Shown here: piece by piece, positions 8,220-16,931 of the stretch
Position numbering within the stretch: position 1 is the stretch's first letter
Layout: every line of letters starts with the position of its first letter
Assembly (NCBI GenBank): GCA_002372775.1
Contig: DFIJ01000148.1
Span: 358-27,297, forward strand
DNA length: 26,940 nt
DNA from: Christensenella sp. UBA3700
GTDB taxonomy: Bacteria > Bacillota > Clostridia > Christensenellales > UBA3700
Direction of reading: 5' to 3'
Position numbers and translations under genes: made by a program
The notes under the pieces: model-generated
The model's database searches: none
What the model was told of the DNA's origin: nothing
What the model saw: only the letters and a program-made list of their open reading frames with translations

Positions 8220-11200
8220 TGGTATATCGCGTTTATGTAGAAAAGAAAGAAGAATTAGCAAACGAGGCTAAGTCTCTTTATAATGAATTAACTAATATTC
8301 TTGGCATTAAGGGTATTAGCAATGTTCGTATTCTAAATCGTTATGATGTTGAAAATATTGATAAGGCTTTATTTGATGAAGCAACAAAGACTGTATTTTC
8401 AGAACCACAATTAGATATCGTTACTTATGATTTACCAAAGGGAGATAACGTATTTGCTACAGAATATTTACCAGGACAATTTGATCAAAGAGCTGATTCT
8501 GCTGCTCAATGTATCCAATTTATATCTTGTGGCGAAAGACCTTTAATTAGATCTGCAAGAGTATATGTTATTAATGGTAATATCTCAAATGATGATTTAA
8601 ATACTATTAAGAAGTTCGTTATTAACCCAGTTGAAGCAAGAGAAGCTCTACTTGATATGCCAAAGACACTTGCTGTTGATTATAAGATTCCAACAACAGT
8701 TAAGACTCTTGATGGTTTCATCAACTACAATGACGAAGATTTAAAGAAGTTCATGGCAGAAAAAGGTCTTGCTATGGACTTAGACGATATTAGATTCTGT
8801 AGAGATTATTTCAAGTCAGAAAATAGAGACCCATCTATCACAGAAATTAAGATGATAGATACATACTGGTCAGATCACTGCCGTCATACAACATTCTTAA
8901 CAACTATCGATTCTGTTAAGTTTGAAGATGAACTATTACAAAATGCATATAACGATTACATTGCAACAAGAAAAGAATTAAATAGAACAAAGCCAATCAA
9001 CTTAATGGATATTGGTACTCTTGCTGCTAAGTATTTAAAAAAGATTGGTAAGCTTACAAAACTTGATGAATCTGAAGAAATCAATGCATGTACTGTAAAA
9101 ATGGAAATTGAAGTAGATGGTAAGAAGGAACCATGGCTTCTACTTTTCAAGAATGAAACACATAACCACCCAACAGAAATTGAACCATTCGGTGGTGCTG
9201 CTACTTGTATTGGTGGTGCTATTAGAGACCCACTATCAGGTCGTTCGTATGTTTATTCAGCTATGCGTGTTACTGGTGCTGCTGATCCTACTGTTCCTGT
9301 GTCAGAAACAATTAAGGGTAAGCTTCCACAAAGAAAGATTGTTCAAACAGCTGCTGCTGGTTATTCTTCATATGGTAACCAAATCGGTTTAGCAACAGGT
9401 ATGGTTGATGAAATCTATCATCCAGGCTATGCTGCAAAGAGAATGGAAATTGGTGCCGTTATGGCTGCGGCTCCACAAGAGAATGTAAGAAGAGAAAGAC
9501 CAGAAGATGGTGATATCGTAATCTTACTTGGTGGTAGAACAGGCCGTGATGGTATTGGTGGTGCTACTGGTTCTTCTAAGGCTCATACATCTCACTCAGT
9601 TGAAGATTGTGGTGCAGAAGTTCAAAAGGGTAACGCTCCAGAAGAGAGAAAATTACAAAGATTATTTAGAAACGCTGATGCATGCAGAATGATTAAGCGT
9701 TGTAATGACTTCGGTGCAGGTGGTGTATCTGTTGCTGTTGGCGAACTTGCTGATGGACTAGATATCAATCTTGATGCTGTGCCAAAGAAATATGAAGGCT
9801 TAGATGGAACAGAACTTGCTATTTCTGAATCACAAGAAAGAATGGCAGTTGTTGTTGAAGCTAAAGATGTTGATGCTTTCTTAGCAATTGCCGCTAAAGA
9901 AAACTTAGAAGCTACAATTATTGCTAAGGTTACAAAAGAACCAAGATTAAGAATGCATTGGAATGGAAATACAATCGTAGACATTTCTCGTGAATTCTTA
10001 AATTCAAATGGTGCTGAAAAGCATATTACAGTTGAATCTAAGTCTGACAATAATATCAACAAAGAAATCTCAGGCGATTTTGAGTCTAATTATAGTGCTT
10101 TAATGAGCGATCTAAACGTTTGCTCAAAGAGAGGTTTATCTGAAAGATTTGACTCTACAATCGGCGCTGGTACTGTATTAATGCCATTTGGTGGTAAATA
10201 TCAAAAGACTCCAATTCAAGCAATGGTACATAAGATTTCTGTAGAAAAGAAACATACAGATAATGTTTCATTTATGTCATGGGGTTACAATCCATTTATT
10301 ACATCTATCTCTCCATACCATGGAGCATATTTAGCAGTTGTTGAATCTTTAGCAAAGTTAATTGCTACAGGTGCCAGCTATGAAGATGTATATCTAACAT
10401 TCCAAGAATATTTCGAAAAGCCAGGTAAGGATCCAGCTCGTTGGGGTAAGCCAATGGCAGCTCTTTTAGGTGCTTTCGAAGCTCAAAAAGATTTTGGGGT
10501 TGGAGCTATCGGTGGTAAGGATTCAATGAGTGGTTCATTCGAAAAATTAGATGTTCCACCAACACTTGTATCTTTTGCTGTAACAACAGGTAAGACAGAT
10601 GACGTTATTACAAACGAATTTAAGAAGGCTGGCCATAGTGTAGTTCTTCTAAAACCTAAGTATAATGTAAACAATTTACCAGATGCACAATCTACTATTG
10701 ATTTATTCAATAAAGTAACAAAGCTTATGAGAGAAGGAAAAGTATTCTCTGCATATACTCTAGGATATGGCGGTGTTGCAGAAGCTGTTGCTAAGATGTG
10801 TATGGGTAATGGATTTGGATTTAAGTATGAAGATAATATCTCACTAAATGATATCTTCAATTATGCTTACGGTGCATTCCTATTAGAAGTAGAAGATGCT
10901 GATTTAGGTACATTAATTGGTAAGATTCAAGATAAGAAGAATATCGAATATAAGAGACAATCTCTAAGCTTCGATACATTATCTAAGTTATATGAATCTA
11001 AGCTTGAAGATGTATTCCCAACACTTGAAAAGGATACAAATAAACAACTTGAGAAGTTCTCTTATGAAGCAACAGGATATAAGGCTCCAGCAATTAAGAA
11101 TGCTAAGCCAAAGGTATTAATCCCAGTATTCCCAGGTACAAACTGTGAATTAGATTCTGCTAAGGTTATGAGAGATGCTGGTGCTGAAGTTGAAGTATTC

Positions 11201-11905
11201 GTTATTAACAACTTAACAAAAGATGGCCTTGCAAAGAGTGTAGAGAACTTTGAAAAATCATTAGAAAGCTCACAAATGATCTTTGTACCAGGTGGCTTCA
11301 GTGGTGGTGACGAACCAGATGGTTCTGCTAAGTTCATTATGGCATTCTTTAGAAATGCTGAAATTAAGTATGGTGTACATAACTTATTAAATAATAGAGA
11401 TGGTTTAATGTGCGGTATCTGTAATGGTTTCCAAGCATTAATTAAATTAGGTCTTGTTCCATATGGTAAGATTATTGATACGGATGCTAATTGCCCAACT
11501 TTAACATTTAATACAATTGGACGTCACCAATCTAAGCTTGTTAGAACAAGAATTGCATCTAATAAATCTCCATGGCTTAGAGCAACAAATGTAGGCGATG
11601 TTTATACAGTTGCTATATCTCATGGTGAAGGTAGATTCTTAGCATCAGATGAACTTGTTAAGGAACTTGCAAAGAACGGACAAATCGCAACTCAATATGT
11701 TGACCTTGATGGTAATCCAACAGATGATATTAGATATAATCCAAATAATTCTGTATATGCTATTGAAGGTATTACATCTCCAGATGGTAGAGTATTTGGT
11801 AAGATGGGTCATAGCGAAAGAATTGGAAGCGGATTATACAAGAACGTTGAAGGCGTTTATGACATGAAGATGTTCGAATCAGCTGTTAAATATTTTAAAG
11901 GTTAA
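8219..11905 (+). CDS. purL: FGAM synthase, large single-chain form with glutaminase domain
   Basis: Converts FGAR to FGAM with ATP and glutamine. 1228 residues, the fused form in which PurS-, PurL- and PurQ-like parts are one chain, so separate purS and purQ are not needed. N-terminal PurS-like domain (about 1-150); synthetase core with DTYWSDHCRHTTF near residue 225, NETHNHPTEIEPFGGAATC, GAGGVSVAVGELADG and GGKDSMSG; class I glutaminase from about residue 960 with PVFPGTNCELDSAKV, FVPGGFSGGDEPDG, nucleophile Cys1068 in CGICNGFQ, and HGEGRF. The ending GKMGHSERIGSGLYKN is typical of the clostridial clade. Last gene of the operon, with a terminator 23 bases on. Confidence 0.96.
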   Translation: MVYRVYVEKKEELANEAKSLYNELTNILGIKGISNVRILNRYDVENIDKALFDEATKTVFSEPQLDIVTYDLPKGDNVFATEYLPGQFDQRADSAAQCIQFISCGERPLIRSARVYVINGNISNDDLNTIKKFVINPVEAREALLDMPKTLAVDYKIPTTVKTLDGFINYNDEDLKKFMAEKGLAMDLDDIRFCRDYFKSENRDPSITEIKMIDTYWSDHCRHTTFLTTIDSVKFEDELLQNAYNDYIATRKELNRTKPINLMDIGTLAAKYLKKIGKLTKLDESEEINACTVKMEIEVDGKKEPWLLLFKNETHNHPTEIEPFGGAATCIGGAIRDPLSGRSYVYSAMRVTGAADPTVPVSETIKGKLPQRKIVQTAAAGYSSYGNQIGLATGMVDEIYHPGYAAKRMEIGAVMAAAPQENVRRERPEDGDIVILLGGRTGRDGIGGATGSSKAHTSHSVEDCGAEVQKGNAPEERKLQRLFRNADACRMIKRCNDFGAGGVSVAVGELADGLDINLDAVPKKYEGLDGTELAISESQERMAVVVEAKDVDAFLAIAAKENLEATIIAKVTKEPRLRMHWNGNTIVDISREFLNSNGAEKHITVESKSDNNINKEISGDFESNYSALMSDLNVCSKRGLSERFDSTIGAGTVLMPFGGKYQKTPIQAMVHKISVEKKHTDNVSFMSWGYNPFITSISPYHGAYLAVVESLAKLIATGASYEDVYLTFQEYFEKPGKDPARWGKPMAALLGAFEAQKDFGVGAIGGKDSMSGSFEKLDVPPTLVSFAVTTGKTDDVITNEFKKAGHSVVLLKPKYNVNNLPDAQSTIDLFNKVTKLMREGKVFSAYTLGYGGVAEAVAKMCMGNGFGFKYEDNISLNDIFNYAYGAFLLEVEDADLGTLIGKIQDKKNIEYKRQSLSFDTLSKLYESKLEDVFPTLEKDTNKQLEKFSYEATGYKAPAIKNAKPKVLIPVFPGTNCELDSAKVMRDAGAEVEVFVINNLTKDGLAKSVENFEKSLESSQMIFVPGGFSGGDEPDGSAKFIMAFFRNAEIKYGVHNLLNNRDGLMCGICNGFQALIKLGLVPYGKIIDTDANCPTLTFNTIGRHQSKLVRTRIASNKSPWLRATNVGDVYTVAISHGEGRFLASDELVKELAKNGQIATQYVDLDGNPTDDIRYNPNNSVYAIEGITSPDGRVFGKMGHSERIGSGLYKNVEGVYDMKMFESAVKYFKG

Positions 11906-11927
11906 TTAGTTATATAAAGATATAAAG

Positions 11928-11955
11928 TCCTCTTAGAGAAATCTAGGAGGATTTT
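11928..11955 (+). terminator. Intrinsic terminator of the pur operon
   Basis: A 10-bp stem (11928-11937 with 11942-11951) capped by a GAAA tetraloop is followed by TTTT and further T-rich sequence. The 20 bases at 11926-11945 recur exactly at 14030-14049 in the terminator that ends the next two-gene unit. Confidence 0.9.
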
Positions 11956-11991
11956 GTATCTATTTTTTTTCTTTAAAGTAAAGTATAAATA

Positions 11992-12021
11992 TTGATTTTT
12001 ATAATTGTTTTGTTTTAAAAT
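11992..12021 (+). promoter_or_regulatory. Possible promoter of the HD-protein cassette
   Basis: TTGATT at 11992-11997 and TAAAAT at 12016-12021 are 18 bases apart, with start expected near 12028. The region is very AT-rich, so chance matches are likely. A strong SD AAGGAG (12048-12053) precedes the first gene. Confidence 0.4.
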
Positions 12022-12059
12022 ATAAAAAACTAAATAATTTTATTTATAAGGAGTAGGTT

Positions 12060-12395
12060 ATGTGCAAAGTTTATTCTGCAGAGCAGATTCTTGGTAGTAT
12101 TCTTTGTAAAGATAGCACAAAAAAACTTGATTTGAACTCTTTATATGTTCTAGAAAGCAAAGTAAGAAAGTATGAGCCTAACGTAATTTTTTCTATGAGA
12201 GAATATGATATCGAGGAAGCGGTAGATAGTTATCCAAACATCTTTTGCTTAAGAGATGGTTATGTTTCTCTTTCTGAGCAAGAATATAGTTCTAAACTTG
12301 CTGATTTATATTTTTCATCACTTGTTGATGCTAAAATTGTACACTATATAAAAGAAGTTTTGGAAAATGATGAAGCAAAAGATTATACGAGATAG
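12060..12395 (+). CDS. Unrecognised 111-residue protein upstream of HD phosphohydrolase
   Basis: I do not recognise this family. It has a good SD (AAGGAG, six bases before ATG). The chain is acidic and soluble-looking, with no signal peptide or membrane segment. It contains SAEQILGSILCKDSTKK, a possible helix LNSLYVLESKVRKYEPN, VIFSMREYDIEEAV and a C-terminal helical region ADLYFSSLVDAKIVHYIKEV. Its last 26-29 bases overlap the start of the HD gene, so the two are translationally coupled and probably work together. Size and position would suit an accessory, inhibitor or antitoxin-like subunit, but nothing in the sequence proves this. Confidence 0.75.
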   Translation: MCKVYSAEQILGSILCKDSTKKLDLNSLYVLESKVRKYEPNVIFSMREYDIEEAVDSYPNIFCLRDGYVSLSEQEYSSKLADLYFSSLVDAKIVHYIKEVLENDEAKDYTR

Positions 12396-14016
12396 TGTTC
12401 ACGGTTACATTTCAATACCAGAGCCGATAGTAGACAATTTAATTGATACTGAATTTTTTCAACGATTAAAGCGTATCGAGCAAACAAGTATGAGGCCGCT
12501 TTTCCCTTGCGCGCGTCATGATAGGTTTATTCACTCGATAGGTGTCTATTTTCTAGGCAAAAAAGTTTTCGAATCAGTGAAGAATAATCTTGAAAATAAC
12601 AAAGAACGTTTAATAGAATTAGTGGATCCTTATAGTAGAGATGATGTGCGTGAAGTGTTTAATACTTCTAATTTAAAATTGTGGGGATCCTTAGAAATAA
12701 ATTTTTGCATAGCTTGTTTGTTACATGACGTAGGTCATTCTCCGATGTCCCATACATTAGAAGATATGTTTAAATATAAAATAATGAAGGATAATAATAG
12801 ACCTCAGTTTTGGGATGAACTTGAAAATGGGATGAAAGGATGTAAGATCCCAGAATACGCCGAAAAGACAGAATATTTTTGTAATTCCGGAAAAAGCGCA
12901 ACACATGAAGTATTAAGTTCTATTATTGTTGTAAAGGAACTTAGAGATAACATAAAAGACGCAATTAAGGCAATTAATAGTGAGTATGAAGCGAATTATG
13001 AGTTTATAATAAGATGCATAATGGGAATTCCATATGTAATTAGAAATGATACTGAAAACAGATATTTGTTAGAGTTGTATAATACATTTGTGTCGCTTTT
13101 ACACGGGAAAGATTTTGATGTTGATAGGCTGGATTATTTAAAAAGAGATTGTCATGCAGCTGGTCTTCATTCTTCAAGTATTGATGTTGATAGGTTAATC
13201 AAATCCATAAATCTATTTATTGACAATAATCACTTTATAATAGCAATAGATAAAAAAGCATTATCAGTAGTAGATAAATATATAGGCGCATATAACGATT
13301 TGTATTTGTGGGTTTACTCACATCATAAGGTAGTGCTTAATACGGGGCTGATATGTAGAACATTTAAACATATAGATAGGGATAATAATAAAAATAATTA
13401 TTATATTCAAGATCTTTTTAACTATGATAAGTTGGTAAAGGCGTTGCTTTGTGATGATGATATTTGGTGTAGAATTAAAGAAAAAAGAGGATCAATTTGG
13501 GAAGCTGCAGAATTGATAGTCAGAGGAAATTCAAGAATTAGCTTATGGAAATCTGTTGCAGAGTTTAGGGATTTGTTTATAAACACTGGAGCATTTGAGA
13601 ATAAAAATATGGCGCCAATAATACAGTATATTAATTCGCAAATTGGTAGCTTGGAATTTGAAAAAAAGTTTACAAGATTTGTATATAAAAAACTTGATAT
13701 AGAGTATGTCGCGGAAAATGCACAAGCTATTATTTTTGAAAAGACGAAAATTAAGGAAATGTCTCGCAAGAAATGGTCAATCCCTATCATTATAGATAAT
13801 AAGCAGAGAAGATTCTGCGAATTAATGGATATTAGTCAAACTGAGGCAAAAACAGAGGATGAATTAAAAACAGAAAAGATGTTTGACTCGTTGAATGAAA
13901 TTTGTTTTTATGCTTACATAGAAAAGAGCAGTGCAATAAATGGTATTAAAAAAGAAGATTTCGCTAATTTTTTAGTTGCCTATGCAAAAGAAGTTCAACA
14001 AAACGGAGTGAAATAA
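12367..14016 (+). CDS. HD-domain phosphohydrolase, dNTPase-like (COG1078/SAMHD1-related)
   Basis: Probably a metal-dependent nucleotide or dNTP hydrolase. 549 residues. The N-terminus IIRDSVHGYISIPEP and FFQRLKRIEQT match the dGTPase/YwfO-like family; metal-site residues are His56 in RHDRFIHSIGV, His120-Asp121 in LLHDVGHSPMSH (with His124 and His129), His180-Glu181 in THEVLSS, and Asp253/Asp256 in FDVDRLDYLKRDCH. The active site is therefore complete. The C-terminal 250 residues are not recognised. Start may be ATG 12367 or, better, ATG 12370 (MKQKIIRD). It overlaps the upstream small gene and ends at a terminator. Codon choice (many ATA, AGG, GCG, CGC) differs from the pur genes, which could mean low expression or transfer. 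Substrate unknown; housekeeping dNTP control and phage defence are both possible. Confidence 0.88.
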   Translation: MMKQKIIRDSVHGYISIPEPIVDNLIDTEFFQRLKRIEQTSMRPLFPCARHDRFIHSIGVYFLGKKVFESVKNNLENNKERLIELVDPYSRDDVREVFNTSNLKLWGSLEINFCIACLLHDVGHSPMSHTLEDMFKYKIMKDNNRPQFWDELENGMKGCKIPEYAEKTEYFCNSGKSATHEVLSSIIVVKELRDNIKDAIKAINSEYEANYEFIIRCIMGIPYVIRNDTENRYLLELYNTFVSLLHGKDFDVDRLDYLKRDCHAAGLHSSSIDVDRLIKSINLFIDNNHFIIAIDKKALSVVDKYIGAYNDLYLWVYSHHKVVLNTGLICRTFKHIDRDNNKNNYYIQDLFNYDKLVKALLCDDDIWCRIKEKRGSIWEAAELIVRGNSRISLWKSVAEFRDLFINTGAFENKNMAPIIQYINSQIGSLEFEKKFTRFVYKKLDIEYVAENAQAIIFEKTKIKEMSRKKWSIPIIIDNKQRRFCELMDISQTEAKTEDELKTEKMFDSLNEICFYAYIEKSSAINGIKKEDFANFLVAYAKEVQQNGVK

Positions 14017-14031
14017 CTAATAGATGCTCAG

Positions 14032-14062
14032 TCCTCTTAGAGAAATCTAAGGGGATTTTTTT
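14032..14062 (+). terminator. Intrinsic terminator after HD cassette
   Basis: A 10-bp stem (14032-14041 with 14046-14055), GAAA loop and seven T residues (14056-14062). It repeats the pur terminator: 20 identical bases, then two differences in the 3' arm that swap a pair and a wobble while keeping all ten pairs. The T-run ends one base before the csoR -35 box. Confidence 0.9.
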
Positions 14063-14063
14063 G

Positions 14064-14093
14064 TTGACAATATATACCCTACGGGGGTATATT
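14064..14093 (+). promoter_or_regulatory. csoR-copA promoter
   Basis: TTGACA at 14064-14069 and TATATT at 14088-14093 with an 18-base spacer. Start would be near 14100. The copper operator occupies most of the spacer. Confidence 0.7.
14074..14090 (+). promoter_or_regulatory. CsoR operator
   Basis: ATACCC-TACGG-GGGTAT is a perfect 6-base inverted repeat with the G/C-rich centre typical of CsoR boxes (TACCC...GGGTA). It sits between the -35 and -10 boxes, so apo-CsoR bound here should block polymerase, and Cu(I) binding should release it. Confidence 0.82.
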
Positions 14094-14110
14094 AACAATG
14101 AGGTGATATT

Positions 14111-14410
14111 ATGGCATGTGAATATTGTAATAGTGGAAAAACAAAGATGAGAACTGCTGAAGAAAAGAAGACTTTACAAAATAGAGTTAATAGAATAGCA
14201 GGTCAAATTAATGGAATTAATAAGATGATTGAAGAGGATAGATATTGTGGTGATATTCTAACACAACTTGCTGCAATAGATAAATCTATTAAGTCACTTG
14301 CTTCTGTAATATTAGAAGCACATATGCATTCTTGTGTAGTTAAGGCTGCAAAAGAGGGCGACGATACAGTTATTGATGAAGTCGTTGAATTATTTAAGAG
14401 GTTCAATTAA
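14111..14410 (+). CDS. csoR: Copper-sensing repressor CsoR (DUF156)
   Basis: Homotetrameric or dimeric all-helical repressor expected to bind the palindrome just upstream and to let go with Cu(I). 99 residues. The core RVNRIAGQINGINKMIE is the DUF156 DNA-binding helix region. Cu(I) ligands Cys46 (RYCGD), His71 and Cys75 (HMHSC) keep the 25- and 29-residue spacings of Cys36-His61-Cys65 in the mycobacterial prototype. An N-terminal CEYC pair (Cys3, Cys6) is extra. SD GAGGTGAT. The stop overlaps the copA start by one base (TAATG). Confidence 0.93.
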   Translation: MACEYCNSGKTKMRTAEEKKTLQNRVNRIAGQINGINKMIEEDRYCGDILTQLAAIDKSIKSLASVILEAHMHSCVVKAAKEGDDTVIDEVVELFKRFN

Positions 14411-16869
14411 TGAAACAAAAATTTGATGTACAAGGAATGAGCTGTGCAGCATGCCAAGCGCATGTTTCAAAGGCCGTTTCTAAGCTTGATGGTGTTAAGG
14501 ATGTTAATGTGAATCTATTACAAAACAATATGGTAGTAGATTATGATACTTCTTTATGCACAATTAAAGATATAGAAAAAGCAGTCGAAAACGCAGGGTA
14601 CGGTGCGTCTCTTCCAAAAAAAGAAATAAATAATAAGAAAGATCATGAACTTGCAAAATTGTTGACAAGTGTAGGGTTCTTATTAATTACAATGTATATA
14701 TCTATGGGCAATATGATGCTATCTTGGCCACTTCCAAGCTTTATGGACCACGCTTCTTCTCCTATAGGATTTACACTTGCTCAGCTTATATTTGTAACTC
14801 CAATACTTATTATATATAGAAGATATTTTATGTCTGGATTTAAGAAACTATTTAAAGGCGCTCCTAATATGGATTCCTTAATTGCCGTAGGTTCTACAGC
14901 AGCAATCCTATATGGAATATTTGCCTTTATTATGATATGCCTTGGAAATGTTCATTACCATCATAATCTATATGTAGAATCTGCAGGTATGATTCTAACT
15001 CTAGTTAGTGTAGGCAAGTATTTTGAACATTTATCTACAAGAAGAACAACTAGCGCTATAACTAAGCTTATGGACCTGAGACCTAAATATGGAACAGTTT
15101 TAAGAGATGGCGCTGAGAAGTCTATTCTTGCTGAAGAGATTGAGATTGGAGATATAGTTATAGTTAAGAAAGGTGAAGCTGCTCCTGTTGATGGTGTAAT
15201 TATTGAAGGTAGTGCATCTTTTGATCAAGCAAACATAACAGGGGAATCTATTCCAGTATTAAAGAAGGAAGGCGGGGAGGTATTCTCATCAACAATAATT
15301 ACTGCTGGATTTATAAAGATGAAGGCAACAAAAGTTGGTGAAGACACATCAATATCTACAATTATTAAACTTGTAGAAGAGGCAAGTAACTCAAAAGCTC
15401 CAGTATCTAAACTTGCAGATAAGATTTCAGGTATCTTTGTTCCTATAGTATTTGCTATTTCAATAGTGTCATTTATTATAAATATGCTACTCGGAACTGC
15501 ATTTGAAGATGCTCTTAATTGGGCAATAACCGTTGTTGTAATTGCATGTCCATGTGCTCTTGGTTTAGCAACTCCAGTTGCCATAATGGTTGGAACGGGA
15601 AAAGGTGCAGAAAATGGTCTTCTAATAAAGAATGCTGAAATACTTGAGAACGCACATTTAATTAAGACAGTTGTTTTAGATAAGACAGGAACAATTACAG
15701 AAGGAAAACCAAAGGTTGTAGATTATATCTCATTAAATGCAGATAATAATGTTTTAGATTATTTATATTCTATTGAGAATAAGTCTGAGCATCCTCTTGC
15801 ACTAGCAATTATTGAATATGCAAAAGAAAATGGCGCAAAGCTTCTTGATGTAGATAATTTTGAATCTATAGATGGAAAAGGTTTATCTGCAATTATTAAT
15901 GGAGAAAAGATAAGCGTTGGCAATCTAAAGATGCTAGGTATTGTGGATGCATCTATTGAAGAGAAAGTATCTTCATTATCTAAAGAAGGAAAGACTCCTT
16001 TAATTATATTAAAGGGGGATAAAGCAATAGGAATTATTGCAATAAAGGATTTAGTTAAAGAAACATCAAAAGAGGCTATAGCCCTATTAAAAGAAGCTGG
16101 CATTAATGTTGTAATGCTAACAGGGGATAATAAAGAGACGGCATCAGTTATAGCAAAAGAAGTTGGTGTTGATGATGTTATATCTGATGTATATCCAAAA
16201 GATAAGCAAAATGTTATTAACTCTCTAAAGAGGGATAAAAAGCATTTAGTAGCAATGGTTGGGGATGGCGTTAATGATGCACCTGCGTTAACTGCAGCAG
16301 ATATAGGAATAGCAATTGGTGGCGGTAGCGATATAGCATTAGAATCTTCAGATATTGTTCTTCTAAGAAACGATCTTTTAGATGTTAGCAATGTTATATC
16401 TTTAAGTAAGAGAACATTAAATACAATAAAGCTTGGATTATTCTGGGCATTCTTCTATAACGCGGTATGTGTTTTGTTTGCTACAGGATTTTTCTCATAT
16501 GCAAATCCATCACTTGTTATTAATCCAATGATTGGTTCACTTGCTATGAGTATATCTTCAGTATCTGTTGTATTAAATGCATTAACAATTAATCTATTTA
16601 AAGTAAAAAGAAGAGAAATAAAACAAATGGATAATATTGAAATAGTAAAGGAGGATAGTAATACTATGAATACAGTTACAATTAATGTAGAAGGAATGAT
16701 GTGTAAGAATTGTAAGGCTCACGTTGAGAAAGCTTGTTGTATGGTAGATGGTGTTAAGAGCGCTGAAGCATCACTAGAGAATAAGAATGTTGTAGTATCA
16801 TATGAAGGCAGCGTAGATGTAGATATGATTAAGAAGAACATTATCGATGCTGGATATGAAGTAAAATAG
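14410..16869 (+). CDS. copA: Copper-exporting P1B-1 ATPase with N- and C-terminal HMA domains
   Basis: Pumps Cu(I) out of the cytosol. 819 residues. N-terminal HMA domain with GMSCAAC (Cys12, Cys15); eight membrane helices; actuator TGES; transport site Cys380-Pro-Cys382 in IACPCALGLATP; phosphorylated Asp424 in DKTGTITEG; SEHPLA; hinge GDGVNDAPAL; YN in helix 7 and MSISS in helix 8, which mark Cu(I) specificity. A second HMA domain at the C-terminus (GMMCKNC, Cys765 and Cys768, with a further Cys-Cys at 776-777) follows a charged linker. Within the gene, AAGGAGG at 16648-16654 precedes an in-frame ATG at 16666 that would give this last domain as a free CopZ-like protein. Confidence 0.95.
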   Translation: MKQKFDVQGMSCAACQAHVSKAVSKLDGVKDVNVNLLQNNMVVDYDTSLCTIKDIEKAVENAGYGASLPKKEINNKKDHELAKLLTSVGFLLITMYISMGNMMLSWPLPSFMDHASSPIGFTLAQLIFVTPILIIYRRYFMSGFKKLFKGAPNMDSLIAVGSTAAILYGIFAFIMICLGNVHYHHNLYVESAGMILTLVSVGKYFEHLSTRRTTSAITKLMDLRPKYGTVLRDGAEKSILAEEIEIGDIVIVKKGEAAPVDGVIIEGSASFDQANITGESIPVLKKEGGEVFSSTIITAGFIKMKATKVGEDTSISTIIKLVEEASNSKAPVSKLADKISGIFVPIVFAISIVSFIINMLLGTAFEDALNWAITVVVIACPCALGLATPVAIMVGTGKGAENGLLIKNAEILENAHLIKTVVLDKTGTITEGKPKVVDYISLNADNNVLDYLYSIENKSEHPLALAIIEYAKENGAKLLDVDNFESIDGKGLSAIINGEKISVGNLKMLGIVDASIEEKVSSLSKEGKTPLIILKGDKAIGIIAIKDLVKETSKEAIALLKEAGINVVMLTGDNKETASVIAKEVGVDDVISDVYPKDKQNVINSLKRDKKHLVAMVGDGVNDAPALTAADIGIAIGGGSDIALESSDIVLLRNDLLDVSNVISLSKRTLNTIKLGLFWAFFYNAVCVLFATGFFSYANPSLVINPMIGSLAMSISSVSVVLNALTINLFKVKRREIKQMDNIEIVKEDSNTMNTVTINVEGMMCKNCKAHVEKACCMVDGVKSAEASLENKNVVVSYEGSVDVDMIKKNIIDAGYEVK
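16648..16869 (+). other. Internal start inside copA: possible free CopZ-like copper chaperone
   Basis: AAGGAGG (16648-16654) stands 11 bases before an in-frame ATG (16666-16668, Met753). Translation from there yields 67 residues, almost exactly CopZ size, made up of a complete HMA domain beginning MNTVTINVEGMMCKNC. The SD spacing is slightly long but the match to the anti-SD is complete. It may be an active second start or the relic of a copZ gene that lost the stop codon before it. I see the sites; use of the start is inference. Confidence 0.5.
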
Positions 16870-16883
16870 ATTTTTTTGTGTTA

Positions 16884-16931
16884 ATAAAAATATGGAGACT
16901 GTTTATTGATATGCAGCCTCCATATTTGCTT
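16884..16931. terminator. Bidirectional terminator between copA and the zinc ATPase
   Basis: ATATGGAG (16890-16897) pairs with CTCCATAT (16918-16925); after one A/C mismatch, CTG (16899-16901) pairs with CAG (16914-16916). T-rich sequence follows on the plus strand and an A-run (16886-16890) gives U residues for minus-strand transcripts. It serves both convergent genes. Confidence 0.75.

Noticed and set aside
15759..16391. 210-codon open frame on the minus strand within copA
   Set aside because: Antisense shadow without SD or recognisable domain; the plus strand encodes conserved CopA motifs here.
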